From an uncultured Clostridia bacterium (GTDB lineage: Bacteria; Bacillota; Clostridia; Oscillospirales; Ruminococcaceae), in the NCBI GenBank assembly GCA_947072265.1, contig CAMTHN010000010.1, positions 1 through 14,094 of the forward strand: 14,094 nt of DNA. The letters are read 5' to 3'. Made by a program: the position numbers and the translations under genes. A model generated the notes under the pieces. The model saw nothing but the letters and a program-made list of their open reading frames with translations. It was not told the DNA's origin and did not search any database. This document shows, piece by piece, positions 5,665 through 13,603 of this stretch (position 1 is the stretch's first letter; each line of letters opens with the position of its first letter).

Positions 5665-7998
5665 ATGGATATAGATATAAAAAAGAAAAGTCAAATAATT
5701 ATGCCTATTTTATGTTTAAAAGGTGTTGTTATGTTTCCACAAATGATTTTGCATTTTGACATAGGTCGAGAAGATTCTATATCTGCAATAGATGCAGGTA
5801 TGACTATGAATAGAACATTATTTGTAATAACACAAAGGGACATAGATATTGATGTCAAAAATGCTAAGAATTTATATAGTGTAGGAACTGTAATTAGAAT
5901 TAAACATATTTTTAAAAATGCAGATGGAAGTGTTAGAATCCTTGCTGAGGGGATGTTTAGAGCAACTTTAGAAGAAATATATTCATATAAGCCACATATA
6001 GAAGCTGGCATATTTAGAATAGAAGAACCAGAAGTTAAAGTTGATACTTCTGAACTAGAAAGTTTAGGTAGATTACTTCAAAAAACTTTTAAAAAATATG
6101 TAGACATTATTCCAAAAATATCAAAAGATATTATAAAAACTATTTCTAGTAAAACTATATTAAAAGATATTTTTAATATAGTTTTACAGAATGTGAATAT
6201 AGGATATACTATAAAGCAACAGATATTAGAAGAAAAAGATATTATAAGTCAAATACATACGTTAATAAAAGAGATTAGCAATGAAATTGAGATGATAAAA
6301 TATGAGAAAAAAATATACGATAAAGTTAAAATAAAGTTAGATACATCTCAAAAAAACTATTTTTTAAGAGAACAAATAAAAGTTATGTCAGATGAATTAA
6401 TGGATTCTGAAGGATATACAGAAGAAGTTCATGATTTGGAACAGAGCATAAAGAAAATAAAAAAAATATCTAAAGAAAGTAGAGAAAAACTTTTAAAAGA
6501 ATGTAAGAAATTAGCAAAATCTAATCAGGGCTCTCATGAAGGCAATATACTAAGAAGCTATCTAGAAACTTGTTTAGAGTTACCATGGGATAAGAAAACA
6601 AAATGGAATATAGATATAAATAAATCAAAGGATATATTAGAAGAGTCTCATTATGGTCTAAAAAAAGTTAAAGAAAGAATGATGGAATTTTTAGCGGTAA
6701 GAAGATTAGCACCTGATATAAAAGGACAGATTATTTGTTTAGTGGGTCCTCCTGGTGTTGGAAAAACATCTATAGCAAAAGCATTGGCTAAATCTATGGA
6801 TAGAAAATGTAGTAGAGTTTCTTTAGGTGGTATAAGAGATGAATCTGATATAAGGGGACATAGAAAGACATATGTAGGGGCTATGCCTGGGCGAATTATA
6901 AATGCAATGATTCAAGCAAAAGTTAATAACCCTGTTTTAATATTAGATGAGATAGATAAGATGGGATCTGATTTTAAAGGGGATCCTTCTTCTGCAATGT
7001 TAGAGGTGTTAGATTCGGAGCAAAATACAGAATTTAGAGATCATTATATAGAAGTTGGATTTGATATAAGCAACGCTATATTTATAGCTACAGCAAATAA
7101 TTTATCTGATGTTCCAGCTGCATTGAGAGATAGAATGGAAATTATAGAGCTTTCTAGTTATACCAGAGATGAAAAGTTTAATATTGCAAAAAAACATCTT
7201 ATAGATAAACAAATAAAAAGACACGGGCTTAAAGATAGTATGGTAAAAATAGAGGATAATTGCATATATAGTCTTATAGATTATTATACAAGAGAATCAG
7301 GGGTTAGAAGTCTTGAAAGAGAGATTGCCGCTATATGTAGAAAAGTGGCGAACAAGATAGTTATGAAAGAAGAAGAAAGTCTTATTATAAATGAAACTAA
7401 TATAGATTTATATCTAGGGAATAAAAAATATTTAATAGATGAGATCGCTACAAAGGATGAAGTTGGAGTTTGTAATGGATTGGCATGGACATCGGTGGGA
7501 GGAGATACGCTTAAGATAGAAGTTATAGTTGTTAAGGGAAAAGGTGTCTTAGAAATAACAGGTAATCTAGGTGATGTTATGAAAGAATCTACCAAAACAG
7601 CTGTAAGTTATGTTCGTAGTGTGGCTGATAAATATAATATAGAAGAAGATTTTTATAAGACAAAAGATATACATATACATTTTCCAGCAGGAGCAACACC
7701 AAAGGATGGACCTTCTGCAGGAATAACTATAACTACTGGAATTATTTCGGCCTTGACAGAAAGAACTGTGAAAAAAGACATAGCTATGACAGGAGAAGTT
7801 TCTCTTAGAGGGATGGTTTTACCTATAGGAGGATTAAAAGAAAAATCGATGGCTGCACATAGATTAGGGATTAAAAGGGTTATTATTCCTAAATTAAATC
7901 TAAGAGATTTAGACGATATAGATAGTATAGTTAAAGATGAAATAGATTTTATAGCAGTAGAAAATGTAGAAGAAGTTTTAGAGATTGCTCTAAATTAA
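5665..7998 (+). CDS. lon: ATP-dependent protease Lon (LonA type)
   Basis: Lon is a soluble hexameric AAA+ serine protease that degrades damaged and regulatory proteins. From the chosen start it has 777 residues, close to E. coli Lon (784). Domains run N-terminal substrate-binding domain, coiled region, AAA+ module with Walker A GPPGVGKT at 361-368 and Walker B ILDEID at 426-431, then the protease domain with catalytic S684 in PKDGPSAG and K727 in GGLKEK. An in-frame ATG at 5650 would add five residues (MRRSF), but it overlaps the GAGGAG ribosome binding site at 5652-5657, which is correctly placed seven bases before the ATG at 5665. I therefore prefer 5665. It is LonA type, without membrane segments. 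A separate lonB gene, often adjacent in Bacillus, is absent between clpX and lon. Confidence 0.96.
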   Translation: MDIDIKKKSQIIMPILCLKGVVMFPQMILHFDIGREDSISAIDAGMTMNRTLFVITQRDIDIDVKNAKNLYSVGTVIRIKHIFKNADGSVRILAEGMFRATLEEIYSYKPHIEAGIFRIEEPEVKVDTSELESLGRLLQKTFKKYVDIIPKISKDIIKTISSKTILKDIFNIVLQNVNIGYTIKQQILEEKDIISQIHTLIKEISNEIEMIKYEKKIYDKVKIKLDTSQKNYFLREQIKVMSDELMDSEGYTEEVHDLEQSIKKIKKISKESREKLLKECKKLAKSNQGSHEGNILRSYLETCLELPWDKKTKWNIDINKSKDILEESHYGLKKVKERMMEFLAVRRLAPDIKGQIICLVGPPGVGKTSIAKALAKSMDRKCSRVSLGGIRDESDIRGHRKTYVGAMPGRIINAMIQAKVNNPVLILDEIDKMGSDFKGDPSSAMLEVLDSEQNTEFRDHYIEVGFDISNAIFIATANNLSDVPAALRDRMEIIELSSYTRDEKFNIAKKHLIDKQIKRHGLKDSMVKIEDNCIYSLIDYYTRESGVRSLEREIAAICRKVANKIVMKEEESLIINETNIDLYLGNKKYLIDEIATKDEVGVCNGLAWTSVGGDTLKIEVIVVKGKGVLEITGNLGDVMKESTKTAVSYVRSVADKYNIEEDFYKTKDIHIHFPAGATPKDGPSAGITITTGIISALTERTVKKDIAMTGEVSLRGMVLPIGGLKEKSMAAHRLGIKRVIIPKLNLRDLDDIDSIVKDEIDFIAVENVEEVLEIALN

Positions 7999-8015
7999 AA
8001 TTAGGAGAAATGTTT

Positions 8016-8603
8016 TTGAATTTTAATAAAGCAGAATTTTTCACATCATACGGAAGGTTAGATCAATTTGAAGAATCTAGTATTCCAGAGGTTGTTTTTT
8101 CTGGACGATCCAATGTAGGAAAATCCTCATTTATAAATAAATTAGTTAATAGAAAATCTTTGGCAAGGACTAGTGGTACACCGGGAAAAACTGCAACTAT
8201 CAATTTTTTTTATGTAGATGGGATATATTTTGTCGATCTTCCAGGGTATGGGTATGCTAAAGTTTCAAAGCAAGAAAAAAAGAAGTGGTCAGCACTTATA
8301 GGTGGATATTTAGATATGGATAGAGATATTCGACTTGTTATACAACTCATAGATATTAGACATAATCCAACTCAAAATGATTTAGATATGATAAATTTTT
8401 ATATAGATTTTGAAATTCCTTTTATAATAGCCTTGACCAAGGTTGATAAGTTAAAAAAAACAAAAAGAGAATTGAGAATAAAAACCTTAAAAGAACAATT
8501 TGTAGAGTACGGGAATATAGAAGTTGTTCCTTTTTCATCTGAAACCGGAGAAGGTGTAGATCAAATTCATAGTATTATTAAATCTATATGTTTATCAGAA
8601 TAG
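8016..8603 (+). CDS. engB: Ribosome-biogenesis GTP-binding protein EngB (YsxC)
   Basis: EngB/YsxC is an essential small GTPase that helps assemble the large ribosomal subunit. The GTPase motifs are all present: G1 GRSNVGKSS, the conserved ARTSGTPGKT segment around the G2 threonine, G3 DLPGYG, G4 TKVD and G5 SSETG. An ATG at 8010 is in frame, but it is only two bases from AGGAG (8003-8007). The TTG at 8016 has ideal spacing from AGGAGA and gives an N-terminus (MNFNKAEFF) like that of family members, with 195 residues. It follows lon by 17 bases, the usual lon-engB neighbourhood in Firmicutes, and lysA starts 14 bases after its stop. Function is secure; the exact start is a judgement. Confidence 0.96.
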   Translation: MNFNKAEFFTSYGRLDQFEESSIPEVVFSGRSNVGKSSFINKLVNRKSLARTSGTPGKTATINFFYVDGIYFVDLPGYGYAKVSKQEKKKWSALIGGYLDMDRDIRLVIQLIDIRHNPTQNDLDMINFYIDFEIPFIIALTKVDKLKKTKRELRIKTLKEQFVEYGNIEVVPFSSETGEGVDQIHSIIKSICLSE

Positions 8604-8617
8604 TGAGGAATATAGAT

Positions 8618-9892
8618 ATGAAAAAAAATCGAATGTTAAAAATTGATAATATTAGTTCAGAATATATAGTAGAAAAATATGGAACACCTGTTATAGTTAT
8701 GGAAGAGAATAAGATTAGAAAAAATTGCCAATTATATAAAAATTCTATAGATGAATTTTATCTTGGGAAAGGCATGGTTTATTATGCAAGTAAGGCTTTT
8801 TCTTGTAAAGAAATATATAGAATTATTATGAATGAGGGGATAGGAATAGATGTTGTCTCTAAAGGAGAACTTTATACAGCTTTATCTGTAGGATTCCCAG
8901 TTGAGAATATTATATTTCATGGTAATAATAAATCGGAAGAAGAGCTTAGATATGCTATTGAGAATAGTGTAGGCAGAATTATTATAGATAATTTTGAAGA
9001 AATTTCTATAATATCTGATTTAGGAAAAAGATATAATAAAAATATAAATATTATATTAAGGGTTAAACCGGGTGTTGATGCACACACACATGATTTTATA
9101 AAAACAGGACAGATAGATTCTAAGTTTGGATTTGGTATAGAAAATCGAGAAGCAATTGAAATAATAAAATATATATTAAAATATGAAAATATAAAATTCA
9201 AGGGGATACATTGTCATATAGGTTCCCAAATATTTTCTATAGATCCTTTTATACATACCGCAGAAATTATGATGAATTTTATTTTAGATATAAAAAAAAT
9301 ATTTGATATAGATGTAGAAGAGTTAAATTTAGGAGGAGGATATGGAATAAAGTATACTAGTGATGATAATCCTCCAGATTATAGAGAATATATGAAAGAA
9401 ATTTCTAAAATTATATTTAATATATCCAAAGAAAATAATATAAAAGTTCCGTATATTATGATTGAGCCAGGAAGGTCAATAGTTGGAGAATCAGGGACAA
9501 CTTTATATAGAGTAGGTGGGGAAAAATGTATAAAAAATATACGAAATTATCTTTCTATAGATGGTGGAATGATAGATAATCCTAGATATATACTTTATCA
9601 AGCTGAATATGATATGATTATAGCAAATAAATATGATTTGAAAAAAGATAAGTTGTATACTATAGCTGGTAAATGCTGTGAAAGTGGGGATATTATAGGG
9701 AAGGATATCCTTTTACAGGATGCAAAAAAAGATGACATATTAGCTGTTTTTTCTACAGGAGCATATAACTATTCTATGGCTTCAAATTATAATAGAATTC
9801 CAAGACCGGCTGTTATTTCTGTTAAAGATGGAAAAGATAAACTTATAGTAAAAAGAGAAAGCTATGATGATATTTTAAAAAATGATATTTAA
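8618..9892 (+). CDS. lysA: Diaminopimelate decarboxylase
   Basis: LysA is a PLP-dependent fold III decarboxylase that converts meso-diaminopimelate to L-lysine, the last step of lysine synthesis. With the start at 8618 it has 424 residues, normal for the family. The PLP lysine is K59 in YYASKAF. The PLP-phosphate and dimer active-site elements include CHIGSQ at 199-204, LNLGGGYG at 237-243, EPGRS at 283-287, CESGD at 354-358 from the partner subunit and GAYNYSMAS at 381-389. An upstream in-frame ATG at 8588 lies inside engB and has no ribosome binding site; the ATG at 8618 has TGAGGA at 8604-8609, eight bases before it. It is not next to other dap or lys genes but lies between engB and a methyltransferase, probably on the lon-engB transcript. 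Confidence 0.95.
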   Translation: MKKNRMLKIDNISSEYIVEKYGTPVIVMEENKIRKNCQLYKNSIDEFYLGKGMVYYASKAFSCKEIYRIIMNEGIGIDVVSKGELYTALSVGFPVENIIFHGNNKSEEELRYAIENSVGRIIIDNFEEISIISDLGKRYNKNINIILRVKPGVDAHTHDFIKTGQIDSKFGFGIENREAIEIIKYILKYENIKFKGIHCHIGSQIFSIDPFIHTAEIMMNFILDIKKIFDIDVEELNLGGGYGIKYTSDDNPPDYREYMKEISKIIFNISKENNIKVPYIMIEPGRSIVGESGTTLYRVGGEKCIKNIRNYLSIDGGMIDNPRYILYQAEYDMIIANKYDLKKDKLYTIAGKCCESGDIIGKDILLQDAKKDDILAVFSTGAYNYSMASNYNRIPRPAVISVKDGKDKLIVKRESYDDILKNDI

Positions 9893-9909
9893 TTTTTCAG
9901 GAGACATAT

Positions 9910-10674
9910 ATGAATTATTATAATGATTTTGGGCAGGTATATGATATTTTAACACAAAATATAGACTATAAGAGTATAGCTGTTTTTATAAAAAATATAT
10001 CTAATAATATAGGTGTTAAAGGAAAAATTTTTTTGGATGTTGGTTGTGGTACAGGAAGTTTATGTGAAGAGATGTTTAAATTAGAATATGATGTTTTAGG
10101 AATAGAACTAAGTGAAAGCATGATTTCTTGTGCTATGGAAAAAAAATACGAAAAAAATTTAAACATATTATATTTAAATCAAGATATGAGATATATGGAT
10201 ATGTATGGAACTATAGATATAATTAGTTGTACTCTAGATACTGTAAATCATTTAGAAAATAATAGAGATGTTTTAATGTTTTTTAAAAAGGTTGAGCTTT
10301 TTTTAGATCCAGAAGGGGTATTTGTATTTGATATCAATACAATATATAAACATCAAAATATTTTAAAAGATAATATTTTCACCTATGATTATGAAGATGT
10401 TTTTTGTGTTTGGCAAAATCAACTTATGAAAGAAAATATAGTTAAAATAACGCTAAATATATTTACCAAAAAAGAAGATAATGAATATTATAGATTATAT
10501 GAAGAAATAGATGAAAAAGCATATAGTGAAGAAGAAATAGAAGATATTTTAGATCTGTCTGGTTTAGAAGTTGTTAATAAATATGACGGTCATACTTTTA
10601 ACAATGTTCAAAAAAAGTCAGAGCGTATAACATATGTTGTTATAAAAAAAGGGAGGTTTAAAAATAGTGAATAA
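9910..10674 (+). CDS. Class I SAM-dependent methyltransferase (YqeM-like)
   Basis: This 254-residue protein has a Rossmann-type methyltransferase fold. Motif I is FLDVGCGTGS at 41-50, the acidic residue that binds the SAM ribose is E66 in GIELSES, a likely adenine-contacting D92 is in NQDMRYMD, and the post-motif strand DIISCTLDTVNHL is at 103-115. The N-terminal FGQVYDIL pattern resembles Firmicute YqeM-type proteins, whose substrate is not established as far as I know. No membrane segment is seen, so it is cytoplasmic. AGGAG at 9899-9903 supports the ATG. Its last eight bases overlap the hslO start, indicating translational coupling with the Hsp33 gene and a common transcript with lysA upstream. 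The fold is certain; the target (small molecule, RNA or protein) is not. Confidence 0.87.
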   Translation: MNYYNDFGQVYDILTQNIDYKSIAVFIKNISNNIGVKGKIFLDVGCGTGSLCEEMFKLEYDVLGIELSESMISCAMEKKYEKNLNILYLNQDMRYMDMYGTIDIISCTLDTVNHLENNRDVLMFFKKVELFLDPEGVFVFDINTIYKHQNILKDNIFTYDYEDVFCVWQNQLMKENIVKITLNIFTKKEDNEYYRLYEEIDEKAYSEEEIEDILDLSGLEVVNKYDGHTFNNVQKKSERITYVVIKKGRFKNSE

Positions 10675-11533
10675 TATTGAAAGATATATATCAGAAGATG
10701 GATCAGTAGTTGTAACAGTTATTAATTCTAAAAATATTGTAGAAGAGATTAGGAGGATACATAGTCCATCAAAAGGGGTCTTGGTTGCTTTAGGTAGATT
10801 GGCAACTATAACTAGTATGATGGGGTATAATTTAAAAGAGGAAAGTCATAATCTTACAGTAAGAATTTCTGGAAATGGAACATCAGGTAGTCTTGTTGCA
10901 TATTCTAATAGTAAAGGAAACACAAAGTGTTATGCACAAAATGAAAAAGCAGGTTATAGAACAGATGAAAATAATAATGTAATTGTTCCTAGTGTAGTTG
11001 GTCAAGAAGGAACATTGTCTGTTATGAAGGATATAGGTTTAAAACAGCCATATATAGGAAATATTAGGATTGTTACAGGAGAGATAGCGGAAGATATATC
11101 TGCATACTATGTGCTAAGTGAGCAGATGGGAACAGCGTGTGGTGTAGGAGTACATATATCAGAAGATGGCGAAATATACGCTGGAGGATATCTAATACAT
11201 CTTTTACCTCTTGCTCGGGAAGATATGGCAGATATTTTAGAAAAAAATATTTTAAATATGGGATCGATATGGAAATTATTTAAAAATGAAGTATGTTTAG
11301 AGGATATTGGGAAAATGTGTTTAAAAAATTTGAATCCAAATGTTCTAGATAGAGGAATGTCATCATATAAATGTGATTGTAGCAAAGAAAAAATAGATAA
11401 ATCTATACTTACCATAGGAAAAGAAGAGCTTATTAAAATTTTGGAAGAAGAAAAAAAATTAGAAGTAAGTTGTCATTTTTGTAATAAAGTTATAAGATAT
11501 AAATTAGAAGATATAGAAAAGATGTTTTTATAA
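10667..11533 (+). CDS. hslO: Hsp33 redox-regulated holdase chaperone
   Basis: Hsp33 is a cytoplasmic chaperone held inactive by a zinc ion on four cysteines and switched on by oxidation and heat. The 288-residue length fits the family. The zinc cysteines are present as C236 and C238 (KCDC) and C269 and C272 (CHFC), in the standard CxC and CxxC arrangement. The N-terminal core contains typical segments such as ALGRL at 41-45, ISGNGTSG at 67-74 and PYIGNI at 128-133. It starts with GTG at 10667, inside the end of the methyltransferase gene, with GGGAGG at 10651-10656 upstream. No clear terminator lies after it; the tRNA promoter begins 12 bases past the stop, so read-through into the tRNA genes is possible. 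Confidence 0.96.
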   Translation: MNNIERYISEDGSVVVTVINSKNIVEEIRRIHSPSKGVLVALGRLATITSMMGYNLKEESHNLTVRISGNGTSGSLVAYSNSKGNTKCYAQNEKAGYRTDENNNVIVPSVVGQEGTLSVMKDIGLKQPYIGNIRIVTGEIAEDISAYYVLSEQMGTACGVGVHISEDGEIYAGGYLIHLLPLAREDMADILEKNILNMGSIWKLFKNEVCLEDIGKMCLKNLNPNVLDRGMSSYKCDCSKEKIDKSILTIGKEELIKILEEEKKLEVSCHFCNKVIRYKLEDIEKMFL

Positions 11534-11544
11534 TTTAAAAAGAC

Positions 11545-11573
11545 TTGACATAATGGTATAATTGAGTTATAAT
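11545..11573 (+). promoter_or_regulatory. Consensus sigma-A promoter for the tRNA cluster
   Basis: A perfect -35 TTGACA (11545-11550) and a perfect -10 TATAAT (11568-11573) are separated by the ideal 17 bases. Transcription should start near 11580, about 20 bases before tRNA-Val. A second TATAAT at 11557-11562 sits within the spacer but has no suitably spaced -35. This is the strongest promoter in the window, as expected for stable RNA genes. Confidence 0.9.
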
Positions 11574-11601
11574 TCATAATGTTGTCATATTGATGACTTG
11601 T

Positions 11602-11677
11602 GGGAGCATAGCTCAGCTGGGAGAGCACCTGCCTTACAAGCAGGGGGTCACAGGTTCGAGCCCTGTTGTTCCCACCA
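11602..11677 (+). tRNA. tRNA-Val (anticodon TAC)
   Basis: The 76-base gene folds into a full cloverleaf. The acceptor arms GGGAGCA and TGTTCCC pair with one G-T wobble, the anticodon loop is CTTACAA (anticodon TAC), the T arm is ACAGG-TTCGAGC-CCTGT, and CCA is encoded at 11675-11677. It is the first gene of a four-tRNA transcript. Confidence 0.97.
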
Positions 11678-11681
11678 TTTT

Positions 11682-11758
11682 GGCCCGTTAGTTCAGTTGG
11701 TTAGAACGCTAGCCTGTCACGCTAGAGGTCGACGGTTCGAGTCCGTTACGGGTCGCCA
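11682..11758 (+). tRNA. tRNA-Asp (anticodon GTC)
   Basis: The 77-base gene has acceptor arms GGCCCGT and ACGGGTC, anticodon loop CTGTCAC (anticodon GTC), discriminator G and encoded CCA at 11756-11758. It follows tRNA-Val by only four bases, so both must be cut from one precursor. Confidence 0.97.
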
Positions 11759-11781
11759 TTTTTTAAGAGATCTATATCTTT

Positions 11782-11857
11782 GCCTCTGTAGCTCAGTCGG
11801 TAGAGCAGGGGACTGAAAATCCCCGTGTCGGCGGTTCGATTCCGTCCGGAGGCACCA
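11782..11857 (+). tRNA. tRNA-Phe (anticodon GAA)
   Basis: The 76-base gene has acceptor arms GCCTCTG and CGGAGGC, an anticodon stem of GGGGA paired with TCCCC, loop CTGAAAA (anticodon GAA), a GGCGG-TTCGATT-CCGTC T arm and encoded CCA at 11855-11857. It lies 23 bases after tRNA-Asp. Confidence 0.97.
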
Positions 11858-11917
11858 GAAACTAATTTATATATATATATTAGAATAATTTATTTTATTT
11901 GAAGATATATAAATAAT

Positions 11918-11991
<74 letters not shown>

Positions 11992-12005
11992 TTTTTTGAA
12001 ATTTA

Positions 12006-12052
12006 ATAGATGACCATAGAGAATATAAATTCTCTATGGTCATCTATGTTTT
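12006..12052 (+). terminator. Hairpin terminator after the tRNAs, next to ispE
   Basis: A perfect 19-bp stem pairs 12006-12024 with 12029-12047 around the loop ATAA, and GTTTT follows. It is well placed to end the tRNA transcript. The T-tract is short and the ispE start codon is only 17 bases further on, so it might be an incomplete terminator or attenuator rather than a full stop. Confidence 0.72.
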
Positions 12053-12064
12053 AAAAGGAGAATT

Positions 12065-12937
12065 ATGAATAGTATAAAAATTAGATGTTATGCAAAAGTA
12101 AATCTTTTTTTAGATATAGTTGGTAAAAGAGATAATGGATATCATAATTTAAATATGATATTACAAAGTATAGATTTATTTGATGAATTAAAAATTATTA
12201 AGACAGATAAAAATATAATAGAAGTAGAATGTAATATAGAGAATATAGATAATAGTGATAATAATATAGTATACAAAGCTGCTGAAAGATTTTTTAGAGA
12301 TAGAAATATAGATGATATTGGTATAAAAATTATTTTAAATAAAAATATTCCGATAGAAGCAGGGTTAGGGGGAGGAAGTAGTGACGCTTGTGGAACACTT
12401 TTTGGATTAGAAAATTTATATAAAACGGGAATATCGGATATAGATTTAGAAAAGATATGTTTAGATATAGGATGTGATGTTCCATTTTTTATAAAAGGAG
12501 GAACCGCACAGGTAGAGGGAATAGGAGAAAAAATTAATAAACTTAGAGATATAGAGGGGATATATATTCTTGTTTATCAAGGCGATAAAGGAAATAGTAC
12601 AGGATCTATTTATAATAAGGTTAAATCTAGAGACTTAAAACAAAGTAGAGATATATCAAGTATAAAAAATGGAATTGATAAAAGAAATATTAATATTATT
12701 TCTCAAAATATGTATAATAAATTTGAAGAAATTTTAAATGATAAAGAGACTAAAAAGATTAAAGATATTATGATTGAAAATGGAGCATTAAATAGCATGA
12801 TGACAGGAAGTGGATCTGCAATTATAGGAATTTTTAGTGATAAATGTAAAGCTGATTTATGTAAAAAAGGTTTAAAAAATCAAGTTAATTTTGTAGGAAT
12901 TTTCAACCCAATAAGAAAAGGATATAAAATAATATAA
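12065..12937 (+). CDS. ispE: 4-diphosphocytidyl-2-C-methyl-D-erythritol kinase
   Basis: IspE is the GHMP-family kinase that phosphorylates CDP-methylerythritol in the MEP isoprenoid pathway, using ATP. The 290-residue length is typical. The substrate-site sequence YAKVNLFLDI carries K11, the glycine-rich ATP loop PIEAGLGGGSSDA is at 96-108, and the catalytic aspartate is D138 in GCDVPFF; K11 and D138 correspond to the E. coli active-site pair. The C-terminal GHMP motif MTGSGSAIIGIF is also present. AAAAGGAG at 12053-12060 supports the ATG. The hairpin at 12006-12047 ends 17 bases upstream, so no separate promoter fits between it and the gene. The identification is secure; how the gene is transcribed is unclear. 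Confidence 0.96.
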   Translation: MNSIKIRCYAKVNLFLDIVGKRDNGYHNLNMILQSIDLFDELKIIKTDKNIIEVECNIENIDNSDNNIVYKAAERFFRDRNIDDIGIKIILNKNIPIEAGLGGGSSDACGTLFGLENLYKTGISDIDLEKICLDIGCDVPFFIKGGTAQVEGIGEKINKLRDIEGIYILVYQGDKGNSTGSIYNKVKSRDLKQSRDISSIKNGIDKRNINIISQNMYNKFEEILNDKETKKIKDIMIENGALNSMMTGSGSAIIGIFSDKCKADLCKKGLKNQVNFVGIFNPIRKGYKII

Positions 12938-12943
12938 TTTTGT

Positions 12944-12972
12944 ATATATTTTTGATAAATTGATCATACTCT
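12944..12972 (+). promoter_or_regulatory. Possible sporulation-sigma (sigma-E/K-like) promoter for spoIIR
   Basis: ATATATT at 12944-12950, then 14 bases, then CATACTCT at 12965-12972 resembles the Bacillus sigma-E form (about TKATATT and CATACAnT). With the following A, CATACTCTA also fits the sigma-K -10 CATAnnnTA. Transcription would start near 12979, just before the AGGAG at 12987-12991. A vegetative-like TTGATA (12952-12957) with TATTAA (12976-12981) is an alternative, but it would start inside the ribosome binding site. The A/T-rich -35 carries little weight on its own. Confidence 0.3.
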
Positions 12973-13000
12973 ATTTATTAACAAATAGGAGATGTTTAAT

Positions 13001-13603
13001 TTGAAGAAGATAGAGTTGGCGTTTATATTAGGGATAATTATATCCATGATTATGAGTAGTTACACAGTTTTTGCAGAAGATTGTGAGTATATACGAGAAA
13101 ATATATTAAGACTACATATATTAGCTAATTCAGATAATGAGGTAGATCAAAAAATAAAGCTTTTGGTTAGAGATAGAATTTTAGAAGAGTCTAAGAGTAT
13201 ATTTATGCTGACAGGAGATAAGGAAGAAGCAAAGAAAAAAATATTAGAAAATATAGACTATATAAAAGATATATCAGAAGAAGAAATTTATAATAATGGA
13301 TATAATTACAAAGTTAATATAGAACTTTTAGATATGTATTTTACAACGAGAGATTATGGGAAAATTATATTACCAGCTGGTATGTATGATTCGTTGAGGA
13401 TAAGTATTGGAGAAGGAAAAGGAAAAAATTGGTGGTGTCTAATTTATCCAAATATGTGTATAGGAAGCGTTGGAATTGAAGAAAAAAGTCCAGAAATTTT
13501 TTCCCAAAATCAGGAAGATATCATTCATAAAGAGAATAAAATTGAGTTTCGTTTTGCCATAGTGGAAATATTTGAAAGTTTTAAAAATATAATATTTAGA
13601 TAA
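13001..13603 (+). CDS. spoIIR: Stage II sporulation protein R
   Basis: SpoIIR is a signalling protein made in the forespore and exported to the intermembrane space, where it triggers SpoIIGA to process pro-sigma-E in the mother cell. An N-terminal hydrophobic signal segment covers residues 6-25, with a possible signal peptidase site after VFA. The family region IRENILRLHILANSD is at 31-45, and a second conserved block, LPAGMYDSLRISIGEGKGKN followed by WWC, lies in the C-terminal half. The ATG at 12992 overlaps AGGAG (12987-12991) and cannot use it; the in-frame TTG at 13001 is nine bases after that site and gives 200 residues. It lies 63 bases after ispE and ends in a hairpin terminator. The family assignment rests on these two blocks and the export signal. 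Confidence 0.92.
   Translation: MKKIELAFILGIIISMIMSSYTVFAEDCEYIRENILRLHILANSDNEVDQKIKLLVRDRILEESKSIFMLTGDKEEAKKKILENIDYIKDISEEEIYNNGYNYKVNIELLDMYFTTRDYGKIILPAGMYDSLRISIGEGKGKNWWCLIYPNMCIGSVGIEEKSPEIFSQNQEDIIHKENKIEFRFAIVEIFESFKNIIFR

Noticed and set aside
8588..8617. Longer lysA start at 8588
   Set aside because: It lies inside engB, has no ribosome binding site and adds ten residues not typical of the family; 8618 has a well-placed TGAGGA.
11598..11816. A 72-codon open frame running through tRNA-Val, tRNA-Asp and into tRNA-Phe
   Set aside because: It is composed almost wholly of tRNA sequence, has no ribosome binding site, and its peptide is the familiar false protein translated from tRNA genes.
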